From positions 1 to 64,000 of the forward strand of contig NZ_JAEAGR010000002.1 in assembly GCF_015999265.1 (NCBI RefSeq): a stretch of 64,000 nucleotides of DNA, given 5' to 3'. Every line of letters begins with the position of its first letter. Positions within the stretch are counted from its first letter, which is position 1. The position numbers were made by a program, and so were the translations under genes. Source of the DNA: Mobilitalea sibirica (lineage in GTDB: Bacteria; Bacillota; Clostridia; Lachnospirales; Lachnospiraceae). Positions 33,278 to 42,355 of the stretch are shown in pieces. Below the pieces are notes generated by a model. It was not told the DNA's origin, searched no databases, and worked only from the letters and a program-made list of their open reading frames with translations.

Positions 33278-35497
33278 ATGGCAAAATGCAAACTATGTAA
33301 AGTTAATATATCTGATGGAACTGAATATTGTAGCAGCTGTCTGGATAAGAAACATAATGAAACTTATCTGGATAGTTTATTAAATTCAGTTAAAAATACT
33401 GTCCCCAATTCAGGTGGTAATTATAAAAAAAGTGATGAGAATGGTCCTACCAAGGAAAAAACAAAGGAAGAACAACAGAAAAAGCAAGCAAAACCAAAAA
33501 AGGCTGATGCGGATAATCAGGAAGATAAAGTTTATAATTTTAATGATCTGGATTCGGATATGCTTGATTTGGAGGATTTAAGTGATTATGAACAGTTTAA
33601 TATAACCGATGACCTAGATGATAATATTATAATCGGGGATGAAGATCTGTATGGCATAGATTTAGATGATTATCTCAATGATAATCTGGAAGATGATGCT
33701 TCGGAAGAAATTGCGTCATTCGATCTTGATGTTGAAAAAAAACAAGATAAGAAAAACAACAAGGAACAAGCATCCGATGTAGTGGATTACAAATTGGAAC
33801 AAACAGTTGATGAGGACGTACAGATAACCCCTTCGGAGGATTTTATTGCAAATGAAGAATTACCACAATCGGACACCTTAACTGATATACAGTCGGAAGA
33901 TACACTACAAAATAATATTAATCCTACCGAGATAGAACAATATGAGGATATGGATACCTCAGATCCTGCTTTGAGTGGTTTATTGAATGACTTATATGAT
34001 GATGAAGGTGAGGAAGATAATGATGGAAGCCTATCATCTCAAGAAGAAGCTGAGACAACAGATTTAGCTAATAGTAGCGATATTAAAAATAAACAAACAA
34101 ATGATAACGTATCAGAAGAAAATAAAGCAGAAAATAAAGAAACAGAAGACATACAAGACGATAATGCTGAGCCAGATATTAAAGCATCAGACGAAATAGG
34201 TACAGATAATATAGAGGAACACAATGATGAAGCAGACAATATTGCATCAGATAACCTAGGAACAGATGATATAATGGCAGATAGCACCCCGACCGAAATT
34301 TCAGATGATGTTAATTCTGGTGCAGATGATTTTGACCCGGATAATTTTGATCCGGAGGAAGAAGAGGATCTATTAAGCCTATTAAGCCAGATAAATTCTG
34401 ACGATCCTGTCACTTCTGATATACAGGCTATCAGTGAATTACTGAGTGGTGATAATAATATAACACAGGCAGATAATGAGACCCCGATAGATGTTGGAGA
34501 TGTATTTTCCGATGCCTTAAAAGTGGTATCCTCCTTGGATGACCCTGATGAAGCTGTTCTTCAGGAGCGTCTTAATGCTACGGATAAAGATAGGGAAGAA
34601 ACAGATAATAAAAAGCAGAAGAAAAAAGGAAGAAAGAAGAAAAAAGCAGTAGCCGATGAAGACAAGGATGGTCAAGATACTCCCAAAAAGGGTATACTAT
34701 CCAAGCTCTTTGGTAATGTTGTTGATGAAAAATCAAAAAGTGTAAAATCAGAAAAGGCTTCAAAAGAAGAGAGTGCAGCTTCTTCCGAGAAAAAGAAGAA
34801 GAGCAAGAAAAGCAAAAAGTCAGATGCTCAAGCAGCAGATGCTGATAATTCGGCAGATAGCGATAACCAAGCTAAGAAAAAAGGGCAGAAAAAGGCTGAG
34901 AAGAAAGAAAAGAAAGAAAAAAAGAAAAAAGACAAAGAAATCATACAAGTAATCGATGAGATTGACGAGGACGAAGGTCGGATAAATCGTGTCGGAGCTT
35001 CCATTGTATTTATCTTCTTTGGACTCTTGGTTACTATATTTCTAATCGGTACTAATGTATTTTCCTATACTCTAAGTATTAAAAATGCACAGAATTATTT
35101 TGATAGGAATAAATACAATCAAGCTTATAATGAAGTATATGGTATAGAAATTGAAGATAAAGATATGGAGTTATACGATAAGATTATGACTGTAATGTTT
35201 GTTAACAAACAGTTGAATTCCTATAATAGTTATTATGCCATAAAAAAATACCCTGAAGCACTGGATGCTTTACTTAAGGGATTGCAAAGATATGAAAAAT
35301 ACATTCAGTTTGCTACCATTATTGGTATAAAAAGTGACTTGGATTATGTTAGAGATCAGCTCATATATGAGCTGGACAATGTATTTCAATTATCAGAAGC
35401 AGAGGCATATGCTATTATAAGCAGTGAAAGTCAAGTTGAGTATAGTATAGAAGTTTACGATGTGGTCTTAGAAAATATGAATATTAATATAAACTAA
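33278..35497 (+). CDS. zinc-ribbon, acidic low-complexity single-span membrane protein
   Basis: This 739-residue protein is not recognised as a whole. The N-terminus is a zinc ribbon (CKLCKVNISDGTEYCSSC). About 400 residues of acidic, Asp/Glu/Asn-rich, probably disordered sequence follow, with repeated DDxx and LLSLLSQI-like short helices. Next come a strongly basic Lys-rich block (about 445-565), one membrane helix (ASIVFIFFGLLVTIFLIG) and a ~135-residue extracytoplasmic helical domain with TPR-like features. The switch from acidic to basic before the membrane is striking. The start at 33278 is chosen on the ribbon. ATG 33263 is possible. Confidence 0.8.
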   Translation: MAKCKLCKVNISDGTEYCSSCLDKKHNETYLDSLLNSVKNTVPNSGGNYKKSDENGPTKEKTKEEQQKKQAKPKKADADNQEDKVYNFNDLDSDMLDLEDLSDYEQFNITDDLDDNIIIGDEDLYGIDLDDYLNDNLEDDASEEIASFDLDVEKKQDKKNNKEQASDVVDYKLEQTVDEDVQITPSEDFIANEELPQSDTLTDIQSEDTLQNNINPTEIEQYEDMDTSDPALSGLLNDLYDDEGEEDNDGSLSSQEEAETTDLANSSDIKNKQTNDNVSEENKAENKETEDIQDDNAEPDIKASDEIGTDNIEEHNDEADNIASDNLGTDDIMADSTPTEISDDVNSGADDFDPDNFDPEEEEDLLSLLSQINSDDPVTSDIQAISELLSGDNNITQADNETPIDVGDVFSDALKVVSSLDDPDEAVLQERLNATDKDREETDNKKQKKKGRKKKKAVADEDKDGQDTPKKGILSKLFGNVVDEKSKSVKSEKASKEESAASSEKKKKSKKSKKSDAQAADADNSADSDNQAKKKGQKKAEKKEKKEKKKKDKEIIQVIDEIDEDEGRINRVGASIVFIFFGLLVTIFLIGTNVFSYTLSIKNAQNYFDRNKYNQAYNEVYGIEIEDKDMELYDKIMTVMFVNKQLNSYNSYYAIKKYPEALDALLKGLQRYEKYIQFATIIGIKSDLDYVRDQLIYELDNVFQLSEAEAYAIISSESQVEYSIEVYDVVLENMNININ

Positions 35498-35513
35498 AAA
35501 AGGAATGTGTAGA

Positions 35514-36119
35514 ATGATAGCAATTATTGATTATGATGCGGGAAATTTAAGAAGTGTTGAAAAGGCCTTGCTTCATCTTGGAGAAGAGCCGATTATAACC
35601 CGAGATAAGAATCTGATACTTAAAGCTGATAAAGTAATATTACCGGGAGTGGGTGCTTTTGGTGATGCGATGAACAAGCTGCATCATTATCAATTGGTGG
35701 ATGTCATTCGAGAAGTGGTAAAGAAGAATACGCCGTTATTAGGTATTTGCCTGGGCCTTCAATTGCTGTTCGAACGCAGTGATGAAAACCCAGGAGTAGA
35801 AGGGTTATCTGTATTAGAAGGTGAGATACTCCGTATTCCGGACAAGGAAGGCTTAAAGATACCTCATATGGGCTGGAATTCACTAAAGATTAATCCAAAG
35901 GCCAAATTATTCCAAGGTATAGCAGATCAATCCTATGTATATTTTGTCCACTCTTATTATCTGAAAGCACAGGAAGAAGAGATTGTGGCTGCCTCTACCC
36001 ATTACAGTACGTTAATCCATGCTTCTGTAGAAAAGGGAAATGTCTTCGCATGTCAATTTCATCCGGAGAAAAGCGGAGATGTGGGTCTTATGATATTGAA
36101 AAATTTTGCGGCCCTATAA
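35514..36119 (+). CDS. hisH: imidazole glycerol phosphate synthase subunit HisH
   Basis: HisH is the glutaminase subunit that supplies ammonia to HisF in histidine synthesis. The 201-residue class I glutamine amidotransferase shows IIDYDAGNLRSVEKAL and the oxyanion region LPGVGAFGDAM. The nucleophile elbow is GICLGLQLLFERS, and the His-Glu pair lies in CQFHPEKSG. The ATG at 35514 follows AAAAAGGAATG at proper distance. It is followed, after a 134-base gap, by hisF. The rest of the histidine operon is absent. Confidence 0.96.
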   Translation: MIAIIDYDAGNLRSVEKALLHLGEEPIITRDKNLILKADKVILPGVGAFGDAMNKLHHYQLVDVIREVVKKNTPLLGICLGLQLLFERSDENPGVEGLSVLEGEILRIPDKEGLKIPHMGWNSLKINPKAKLFQGIADQSYVYFVHSYYLKAQEEEIVAASTHYSTLIHASVEKGNVFACQFHPEKSGDVGLMILKNFAAL

Positions 36120-36253
36120 CGATTACATTACGAGTTTTGTAAAGATTATTAGAAGTTTGATTCTAAAGTAAGGAAGGTCTCATAATTCATAGGTTAGTTA
36201 AGAGACTGGTGAATATAAAATTGCTTAAATGGTTTTAGGATGGGAGAGATAAC

Positions 36254-37015
36254 ATGTTTACAAAGCGAATCATTCCATGTCTGGATGTGCATAATGGACG
36301 GGTTGTAAAAGGCATTAATTTTGTTAACCTCAGAGACGCGGGAGACCCGGTGGAAGTTGGCGCTGCTTATGATAAAGCCGGTGCAGATGAATTGGTTTTC
36401 TTAGATATTACGGCATCATCTGATGCCAGAACAATAAAAATAGACATGGTCCGCAGGGTTGCTGAGACCGTGTTTATCCCCTTTACAGTTGGGGGTGGAA
36501 TAAGGACCGTAGAGGATTTTAAGATGATTCTCAGAGAAGGTGCCGATAAGATTGCAGTAAACACAGCTGCCATATTAAATCCAACATTAATTAGTGAGGC
36601 GGCTGATAAATTTGGTAGTCAGTGTGTTGTTGTTGCGATTGATGCGAAACGAAGGCCGGATGGTTCCGGTTGGAATATTTATAAAAACGGTGGTAGGGTT
36701 GACATGGGAATCGATGCTGTGGAATGGGCTATGAAGGCATGTAAACTCGGTGCCGGTGAGATTCTTCTAACCAGTATGGACCGTGATGGTACGAAGGACG
36801 GATATGATCTGGAATTAACGAGAACAATTTCAGAAAATGTATCGGTTCCTGTAATAGCCTCCGGTGGCGCCGGAAATATGGAGCATTTTTATGATGCTTT
36901 AACTGTTGGAAAAGCAGATGCGGTATTAGCGGCTTCTCTATTTCATTATAAAGAGATGGAAATTATGGATTTAAAGAAATTTTTACGAGATAAAGAGGTC
37001 AGTGTAAGAATGTAG
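36254..37015 (+). CDS. hisF: imidazole glycerol phosphate synthase subunit HisF
   Basis: HisF is the cyclase subunit that forms imidazole glycerol phosphate and AICAR from PRFAR and ammonia. The 253-residue (beta/alpha)8 barrel has the catalytic Asp in [15 protein letters not shown] and in [12 protein letters not shown]. Phosphate-binding loops are [10 protein letters not shown] and [11 protein letters not shown]. The length is typical. It partners HisH just upstream. GGATGGGAGAG precedes the ATG. Confidence 0.97.
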   Translation: MFTKRIIPCLDVHNGRVVKGINFVNLRDAGDPVEVGAAYDKAGADELVFLDITASSDARTIKIDMVRRVAETVFIPFTVGGGIRTVEDFKMILREGADKIAVNTAAILNPTLISEAADKFGSQCVVVAIDAKRRPDGSGWNIYKNGGRVDMGIDAVEWAMKACKLGAGEILLTSMDRDGTKDGYDLELTRTISENVSVPVIASGGAGNMEHFYDALTVGKADAVLAASLFHYKEMEIMDLKKFLRDKEVSVRM

Positions 37016-37201
37016 TTGTATGTATGTTTATAGAAGTGAAGCATTGTGAATAATTACATGTAATTTTGCTTTAGATGTGTATAATACTTAATAAGTCACC
37101 ATAAAGTGTTTTATACGATGGAAATATAATTCATTGGTACTGTGCAGTCTTTATACGAGGAAATATTATTAGGACGATAGAGTTTAGAAAGAGGATAGGA
37201 A

Positions 37202-37876
37202 TTGAGTGCAATTAATAATGACTGGCTATCAGCCGTAGGGAATGAATTTCATAAGCCTTATTATAAAGAGTTATATCAGTTTATAATAACAGAATATAAT
37301 AATTATAAGATTTATCCCAATGCGGAGGACATTTTTAATGCCTTTCATTTCACTCCTCTAAGTGAGGTTAAAGTCGTTGTCATTGGTCAGGATCCCTATC
37401 ATAATGAAAATCAGGCCCATGGTCTTTGTTTTTCTGTGAAACCGGAAGTGGATATACCTCCGTCCTTAGTTAATATTTATAAGGAACTGCAAGATGACTT
37501 GGGTTGTTACATACCGAATCATGGATATCTTGAAAAGTGGGCAAGACAGGGAGTATTACTTCTGAATACCGTTTTGACGGTACGGGCCCATCAAGCTTAT
37601 TCCCATCAGGGAAAAGGCTGGGAGAAGTTTACGGATGCTGTGATTAGGGCAGTGAATGAACAGGATAGACCTATTGTATTCATTCTATGGGGTAAACCTG
37701 CTCAAAGGAAGAAAAGTATGTTAAGTAACAGCAAGCATTTAATATTAGAAGCGCCTCATCCAAGCCCATTATCCTCTTTTCGTGGTTTCTTTGGAAGCAA
37801 ACCCTTCAGTAAAACAAATGAATTTTTAAGAATGAATCACATAGAGCCAATCGATTGGCAAATAGAGAACAGATGA
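37202..37876 (+). CDS. ung: uracil-DNA glycosylase
   Basis: Ung removes uracil from DNA and starts base-excision repair. The 224-residue family 1 enzyme has the water-activating motif GQDPYHNENQAHGLCFS, the uracil-contact strand GVLLLNTVLTVRAH, VFILWGKPAQ and the HPSPLSSFRGFFG minor-groove loop. The TTG start follows GAGGATAGG and fits the family N-terminus (NDWLSAVGNEFHKPYYKEL). It is probably a single-gene unit, with a TATAAT at about 37079 in the 186-base upstream gap. Confidence 0.96.
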   Translation: MSAINNDWLSAVGNEFHKPYYKELYQFIITEYNNYKIYPNAEDIFNAFHFTPLSEVKVVVIGQDPYHNENQAHGLCFSVKPEVDIPPSLVNIYKELQDDLGCYIPNHGYLEKWARQGVLLLNTVLTVRAHQAYSHQGKGWEKFTDAVIRAVNEQDRPIVFILWGKPAQRKKSMLSNSKHLILEAPHPSPLSSFRGFFGSKPFSKTNEFLRMNHIEPIDWQIENR

Positions 37877-38109
37877 ATGGAAGCCCTCTTAAAATACATA
37901 GCTGTGCGTACATGACTATCGTGCAATAGCTTAAGGTTTTAAGATGGCTTATTTATCGTAAAAAAGAGGAAGCCATTGATAGTTTCTCATAGATGTAATT
38001 CGTATTCATCTTATTCATATGATATACTTTTGCATTATGTATTAGAATCACTTAATGTAGGTTATAAGGGTTAAGTTTTATTAAGAATTATTTGAGAGGG
38101 GGGTGCCGG

Positions 38110-39612
38110 ATGGGAAATCAGAAAGAGAGGAAAAAACTGCGGTTAAGACATAAGAGCATAATCACAGGACTGGCACTTGTGCTGTTAATAGGAGTTCTGG
38201 GATTTCTTTTATTGTATTCAAAAGATGATAAAATTGCCGGATATAAGCAAAGGGGCAATGAGTATCTTCTTAAGGGAGATTATGAAAAAGCTGTGGGAGA
38301 ATTTGGTAAGGTGGTCGAATTAAATCCGGAGGATATAGTAAGTTGTTTTCAACTGGCAGAAGCTTATAGCGGTATGGAGGATTATAGTACTGCGATAAAA
38401 TATCTTACAATGGCATTAGCGAAAGCAGAAGAACTAACAACAGCCAAAGAAATGCTTAAGGAGGGTAATACTATAGAACAAGAGCAATATTCGGATATAG
38501 AGGTTTTAGTTGCTCTGTATAGGAAACTCGCTGAATATTACGAAATGTCAGGAAATCAAAAACAGAGAGTAGAGGTTTTAAAGCTGGGATTTGAACGTAC
38601 CGGGTCAACTGTATTAGTAGAATTACTGAAAGAATATTATCCTGATGAAGTTACAGCAGATAGAATTGAAGGAGAATATATAGTTGACGATGCACTTGAA
38701 ATCTCTCTCGCGGGTAAAGGTACCATATATTATACCCTTGACGGTTTGGACCCAACAAAAAAGTCAAAAGAGTATCGGGGAAAGATAAAGCTTTTGCCCG
38801 GAACCCATAACATAAAAGCAGTTGTATGGAATGAGTTTGATTTATCCAGTAATATCAATACGTTCACATTCATTGTAAAAGAAAAGGATGATAATATCTC
38901 AGAAGAAGCAAATCATACGAAGAATGATAGATCCGGATCTACAAAGACATATAGTTCGGAGTTAGACGAGGGCGGCAATATCATATGGGCGGATCCTAAG
39001 GTTGAAGCTGTAGTAAGAAATGCGATAGGAAAGAAAGTGGGTAAAATTTCCGAAACAGAGGCAAAGAGTTATAAGGGTAGTCTGGATTTATCAGATCAGG
39101 ATATCCACAATCTGGAAGATCTGATTTGGTTTGAAAACCTATCTGTATTATCCTGTAGAGGGAATGATTTAGCGGATGCGGCGTTTATTAATGATTTGAA
39201 GCTGGATCGGGTTATAGCCGTTTATCATAATACAGATGAAGTAAAGGCAGCCGATAATACCCAAGTGCTGAAAGAACTTAATCATTTGGGTATAAACCTG
39301 TCAGGGTTTAGCGTGGGAGAGATGTCAATTGTCCAGATGCTGGATTTTATCGGAACCATAGAACGAACAACAAAGAAACTTACGAATCTGGAATATCTGG
39401 ACTTAAGTAATAATGAACTAAATGATATCAGTATTTTAGGTGAATTTGATAATGTACCCAATGTAAAATACCTGATATTAAAGAATAATAACCTAGAGAA
39501 TATTAACGTGTTAGCTGAATTTAAAAATCTGGTTTATGTGGATTTAACAGATAACAATATCAAAGACTATTCACCGGTAGAACATGTGGTATCCGTAGTG
39601 GGAAAAAAATAG
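38110..39612 (+). CDS. membrane-anchored TPR / chitobiase-C / leucine-rich repeat protein
   Basis: This 500-residue surface protein starts with a basic tail and a membrane anchor (about 15-38: IITGLALVLLIGVLGFLLLY). Tetratricopeptide repeats follow (YLLKGDYEKAVGEFGKVVEL, YSGMEDYSTAIKYLTMALAK). Next is a CHB_HEX_C-like beta module (IYYTLDGLDPTKKSKEYRGK, IKAVVWNEFDLSS), then leucine-rich repeats (LTNLEYLDLSNNELNDISIL, YLILKNNNLENINVL, LVYVDLTDNNIKDYSPV). The combination suggests protein-protein contacts at the envelope, and no enzymatic motif is seen. ATG 38110 follows GAGAGGGGGG. A strong terminator follows. Confidence 0.88.
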   Translation: MGNQKERKKLRLRHKSIITGLALVLLIGVLGFLLLYSKDDKIAGYKQRGNEYLLKGDYEKAVGEFGKVVELNPEDIVSCFQLAEAYSGMEDYSTAIKYLTMALAKAEELTTAKEMLKEGNTIEQEQYSDIEVLVALYRKLAEYYEMSGNQKQRVEVLKLGFERTGSTVLVELLKEYYPDEVTADRIEGEYIVDDALEISLAGKGTIYYTLDGLDPTKKSKEYRGKIKLLPGTHNIKAVVWNEFDLSSNINTFTFIVKEKDDNISEEANHTKNDRSGSTKTYSSELDEGGNIIWADPKVEAVVRNAIGKKVGKISETEAKSYKGSLDLSDQDIHNLEDLIWFENLSVLSCRGNDLADAAFINDLKLDRVIAVYHNTDEVKAADNTQVLKELNHLGINLSGFSVGEMSIVQMLDFIGTIERTTKKLTNLEYLDLSNNELNDISILGEFDNVPNVKYLILKNNNLENINVLAEFKNLVYVDLTDNNIKDYSPVEHVVSVVGKK

Positions 39613-39737
39613 TAATTTAATAATATGCCATTGAAAGTATGTAACTGCAAGGGATTTAATAGAAGAATTGTATCAAGCTTTACTTTTACTGGTAAATAGT
39701 ATTATTCTATTTAAGCTTTGCTGTAACAACAGATTAT

Positions 39738-39803
39738 AAATGAGGCTCTCGAACAATGACGATCTCTCTTGAAAGAGATACATTGTTCGAAGCCTCATTT
39801 TTT
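39738..39803 (+). terminator. long-stem Rho-independent terminator
   Basis: AAATGAGGCT (39738-39747) pairs with AGCCTCATTT (39791-39800), continued by CGAACAATG with CATTGTTCG and an inner ATCTC/GAGAT helix, then TTT. The stem of ~25 bp is unusually long. It lies after the TPR/LRR gene. Confidence 0.88.
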
Positions 39804-39940
39804 GTGGCAAACAAAGATAAATTATGTGAGCAAGCCCACATTTGATAGATTTGCTACTAATTATAAGAACGCGTATTGTAGTGAATTATGTCCGCTTTAA
39901 GAGATCAGCTAACATTTGTAAGATGTTCTTTAGCTGCCAG

Positions 39941-40015
39941 ATATGCTCATGACGATTTTTATTTTGCTTATATTTATGCTCACAACGAATTTTTCTTAGT
40001 TGACATATATGCTCA
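39941..40015. repeat. 33-bp imperfect tandem repeat
   Basis: ATATGCTCA (39941), TTATGCTCA (39974) and ATATGCTCA (40007) recur at exactly 33-bp spacing, with GACGATTTTT and AACGAATTTTT following the first two. On the minus strand the stretch is open and reads as three 11-residue units (EHICQLRKIRC, EHKYKQNKNRH, EHIWQLKNILQ) without a start codon. It occupies part of the 555-base gap between the TPR/LRR gene and the APC permease. The rest of that gap holds only the terminator. Confidence 0.6.
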
Positions 40016-40167
40016 AAGGTAGATATGAAGGGATTATTTTAACAAGTATGTGGAATAATAGTATAACTGATTTAGGAAGATAGAGTTTAGTTAATGGTGA
40101 AAAACCAGTCTAAAAGTTATATTAAATTGTAAAAAGAACCTGAGATTAAATTTGGAGGTTATATAGG

Positions 40168-41670
40168 ATGAGGAAAAAAGATAAAGGACTGTCAGCTTGG
40201 CAGTTAACAATGATGGCACTGGGCACTGTAGTGGGAGGCTCTTTTTTTCTTGGTTCTGCAGTGGCAATCAATGCAGCAGGGCCTTCAATTATCATAGCTT
40301 ATATTTATGGAGGTGTTTTAGTTTATCTAATCCTATATGCTTTATCTGAGATGACCGTAGCGAATCCAGATTCCGGGTCCTTTCGAACGTTTACTGCGCA
40401 GGTATTTGGACCCGGAGCAGGATTTGTAGTGGGGTGGGTGTACTGGACCGGAATGGTTTTAGCTATGTCCAGCGAAGCTACAGCTGTTTCTATATTAGTA
40501 CGGGAGTGGTTTCCCAACATATCGGTCCCTCTGCTTGGGGCAGTCATTATTTTAGGAGTAACCTTGTTGAATTTACTGGGCGCGGACAAGCTGAGTAAAC
40601 TGGAGAGTGGCTTGGCGGCGGTTAAACTTTTGGCAATTGTGTCCTTCATTATATTTGCTATTCTGTTAATCGTGGGATTATTTCCCGGAGTTTCAGCTAT
40701 AGGTACAGGAGAATTACAGCGTGAACCATGGATGCCCGGAGGTTTTGGCGGTATAGCAGGAAGTATGCTGATTGTTATATTTACCTACGCAGGGTTTGAG
40801 ATTATTGGATTGGCAGCATCGGAAGCCGACAATCCTGGAAAGACTATCCCAAGGGCTATCGCATATACGGTTGTAACCTTGGTTGGTTTATATCTGATTA
40901 CCTTTTTGGTATTATTACCCTTAATACCAACTGCTATGTTAAGTGAAGAGGTAAGCCCAATGGTTGCAGCACTTAATCGGTGGGGAATTGGATGGGCAGG
41001 ATCGGTTTTGAATATAGTGCTGGTTACAGCAATTCTATCCACGATGCTTGCGGCAATGTTTGGCTTGGGAAGAATGATGAGGTCTCTTGCAGAAGAGGGA
41101 GATGCGCCTAGGTGGTTAAAGGATCAAAAGGATGTTCCTTATCGGGGCATTCTCTTCTCCGGATTTGGCATGTTGGCAGCATTAGGTCTTGGCCTTATGC
41201 TGCCCAGTGTCTATCTGTTTTTAATCAGCTCCGGTGGATTTGCACTTTTATTTACCTATACAGTAATCCTGGCTACCCATATTCGATTTCGTAAAAGAAA
41301 CGGCTGTCCACCGGATGGAAAATGTCAGATGCCTCTATATCCGTATACCTCTTGGTTTGCTCTCCTTAGCTTGATCGGTATTATTGCCAGTATCCCATTT
41401 ATCTCAGGCCAAGCCCCGGGATTGATTGCCGGGCTGATTATGATTTCATTTTATTCAGTTATCTATGTGGTTATCAGAAATGTTGGAAAAAGTCAAGTGA
41501 AGACCTTATCTTCCCACGGCATGATTCATAAAAATTATAGGGTAAGAGCGGCAGAGGAATTCTCAGAAGAGCTGACCACAGATAAGAAAGCTCCGAAAAA
41601 AGATAAGATAAATAGTAGCGGCTGCCAATGCAACAGGAACCTTGGACCTAATAAAAGTAAAATAAAGTAA
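40168..41670 (+). CDS. APC-superfamily amino acid permease
   Basis: This 500-residue protein has about twelve membrane helices and an APC-family start (LSAWQLTMMALGTVVGGSFF). This contains the unwound helix-1 glycine motif (GxxxGG) of substrate binding. FTYAGFEIIGLAASEADNPG and IPRAIAYTVVTLVGLYLITF are the conserved helix 6 region. The C-terminal tail is basic and Cys-containing. It imports amino acids by proton or sodium coupling, with specificity not readable. AAATTTGGAGG precedes the ATG. It stands alone and converges on the minus-strand activase gene. Confidence 0.92.
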   Translation: MRKKDKGLSAWQLTMMALGTVVGGSFFLGSAVAINAAGPSIIIAYIYGGVLVYLILYALSEMTVANPDSGSFRTFTAQVFGPGAGFVVGWVYWTGMVLAMSSEATAVSILVREWFPNISVPLLGAVIILGVTLLNLLGADKLSKLESGLAAVKLLAIVSFIIFAILLIVGLFPGVSAIGTGELQREPWMPGGFGGIAGSMLIVIFTYAGFEIIGLAASEADNPGKTIPRAIAYTVVTLVGLYLITFLVLLPLIPTAMLSEEVSPMVAALNRWGIGWAGSVLNIVLVTAILSTMLAAMFGLGRMMRSLAEEGDAPRWLKDQKDVPYRGILFSGFGMLAALGLGLMLPSVYLFLISSGGFALLFTYTVILATHIRFRKRNGCPPDGKCQMPLYPYTSWFALLSLIGIIASIPFISGQAPGLIAGLIMISFYSVIYVVIRNVGKSQVKTLSSHGMIHKNYRVRAAEEFSEELTTDKKAPKKDKINSSGCQCNRNLGPNKSKIK

Positions 41671-42150
41671 GCCAGAGTAAGAAATAGAAAGTGAAGCTTT
41701 TCGTATCGCTGAGGTATACGGCATAGCGGTAATAGATTACGGATTGAATAGGGTATTGATGGAAAGTATATAATCGGAGGAACGAAACAACGATCTGATC
41801 AACCTGATCAAGGAAAGATTTAAGTCCATCAGTATCGTTCGTGTTGGAAGTGTAGCCATCGAAAGTCGCTAAGAGAGATTATTTATGTCATAAGATATAT
41901 CATAAAACAGGAATTTAAATTATTACAAGATGTGATTACAATAGATCATCAGATGAATATATATATGAATGTTTAAGGAGTTCTTATAAGCTTAAAATAG
42001 TTATTATGTAAAAACTGTAGGGTTGTCAAACATATGTTACATCATGCTTAATAAAATCAAATAGTATAGACTTAGGATTGCATAGTAGGATCACTTTTCA
42101 GTATATTAAGCGAAAAGAATGTATTAAAGACTTCATTGAGGCTGACTCAG
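41671..42150. other. intergenic stretch with a possible gene remnant
   Basis: No complete gene is visible in the 41671-42355 gap. At 41774-41872 a start-less open run reads NNDLINLIKERFKSISIVRV, then GSVAIESR and a stop. It is protein-like and could be a decayed gene end, of unrecognised family. From 42151 the gap is filled by a long inverted repeat. Confidence 0.3.
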
Positions 42151-42313
42151 AATGGCTGATTACCTATCCGGAAAATGTTTTTCTTTAATCACACAGATGG
42201 ACTGTTTTGTCAGGCTCAGGCAGACATATCTATATGTGTCTGAATTGAGACGGACGAAACAGTCCAATCTGTAAGTGATTTCGAAAAACATTTCGGATAG
42301 GTGATCAGCTATT
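42151..42313. repeat. 163-bp imperfect inverted repeat
   Basis: AATGGCTGATTACCTATCC (42151-42169) faces GGATAGGTGATCAGCTATT (42295-42313). Inwards GAAAATGTTTTTC faces GAAAAACATTTC, ACAGATGGACTGTTT faces AAACAGTCCAATCTGT, and CAGACATAT faces ATATGTGTCTG. Together they form a ~75-bp stem. It sits between two convergent genes, has no T run and no coding capacity, and looks like a MITE-type element or a large two-way stem. Confidence 0.75.
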
Positions 42314-42355
42314 CAAAACAGCCCCTCATAGCCTAAATCTTTGTCAATCTCAATC

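Noticed and set aside
37877-38109. Terminator after ung (ATGGCTT...AAGCCAT)
   Set aside because: The arms pair but no T run follows and the loop is long. It is not convincing.
39841-40015. CRISPR array
   Set aside because: There are only three imperfect 33-bp units with no spacer structure. They are contiguous repeats, and no cas genes are present.
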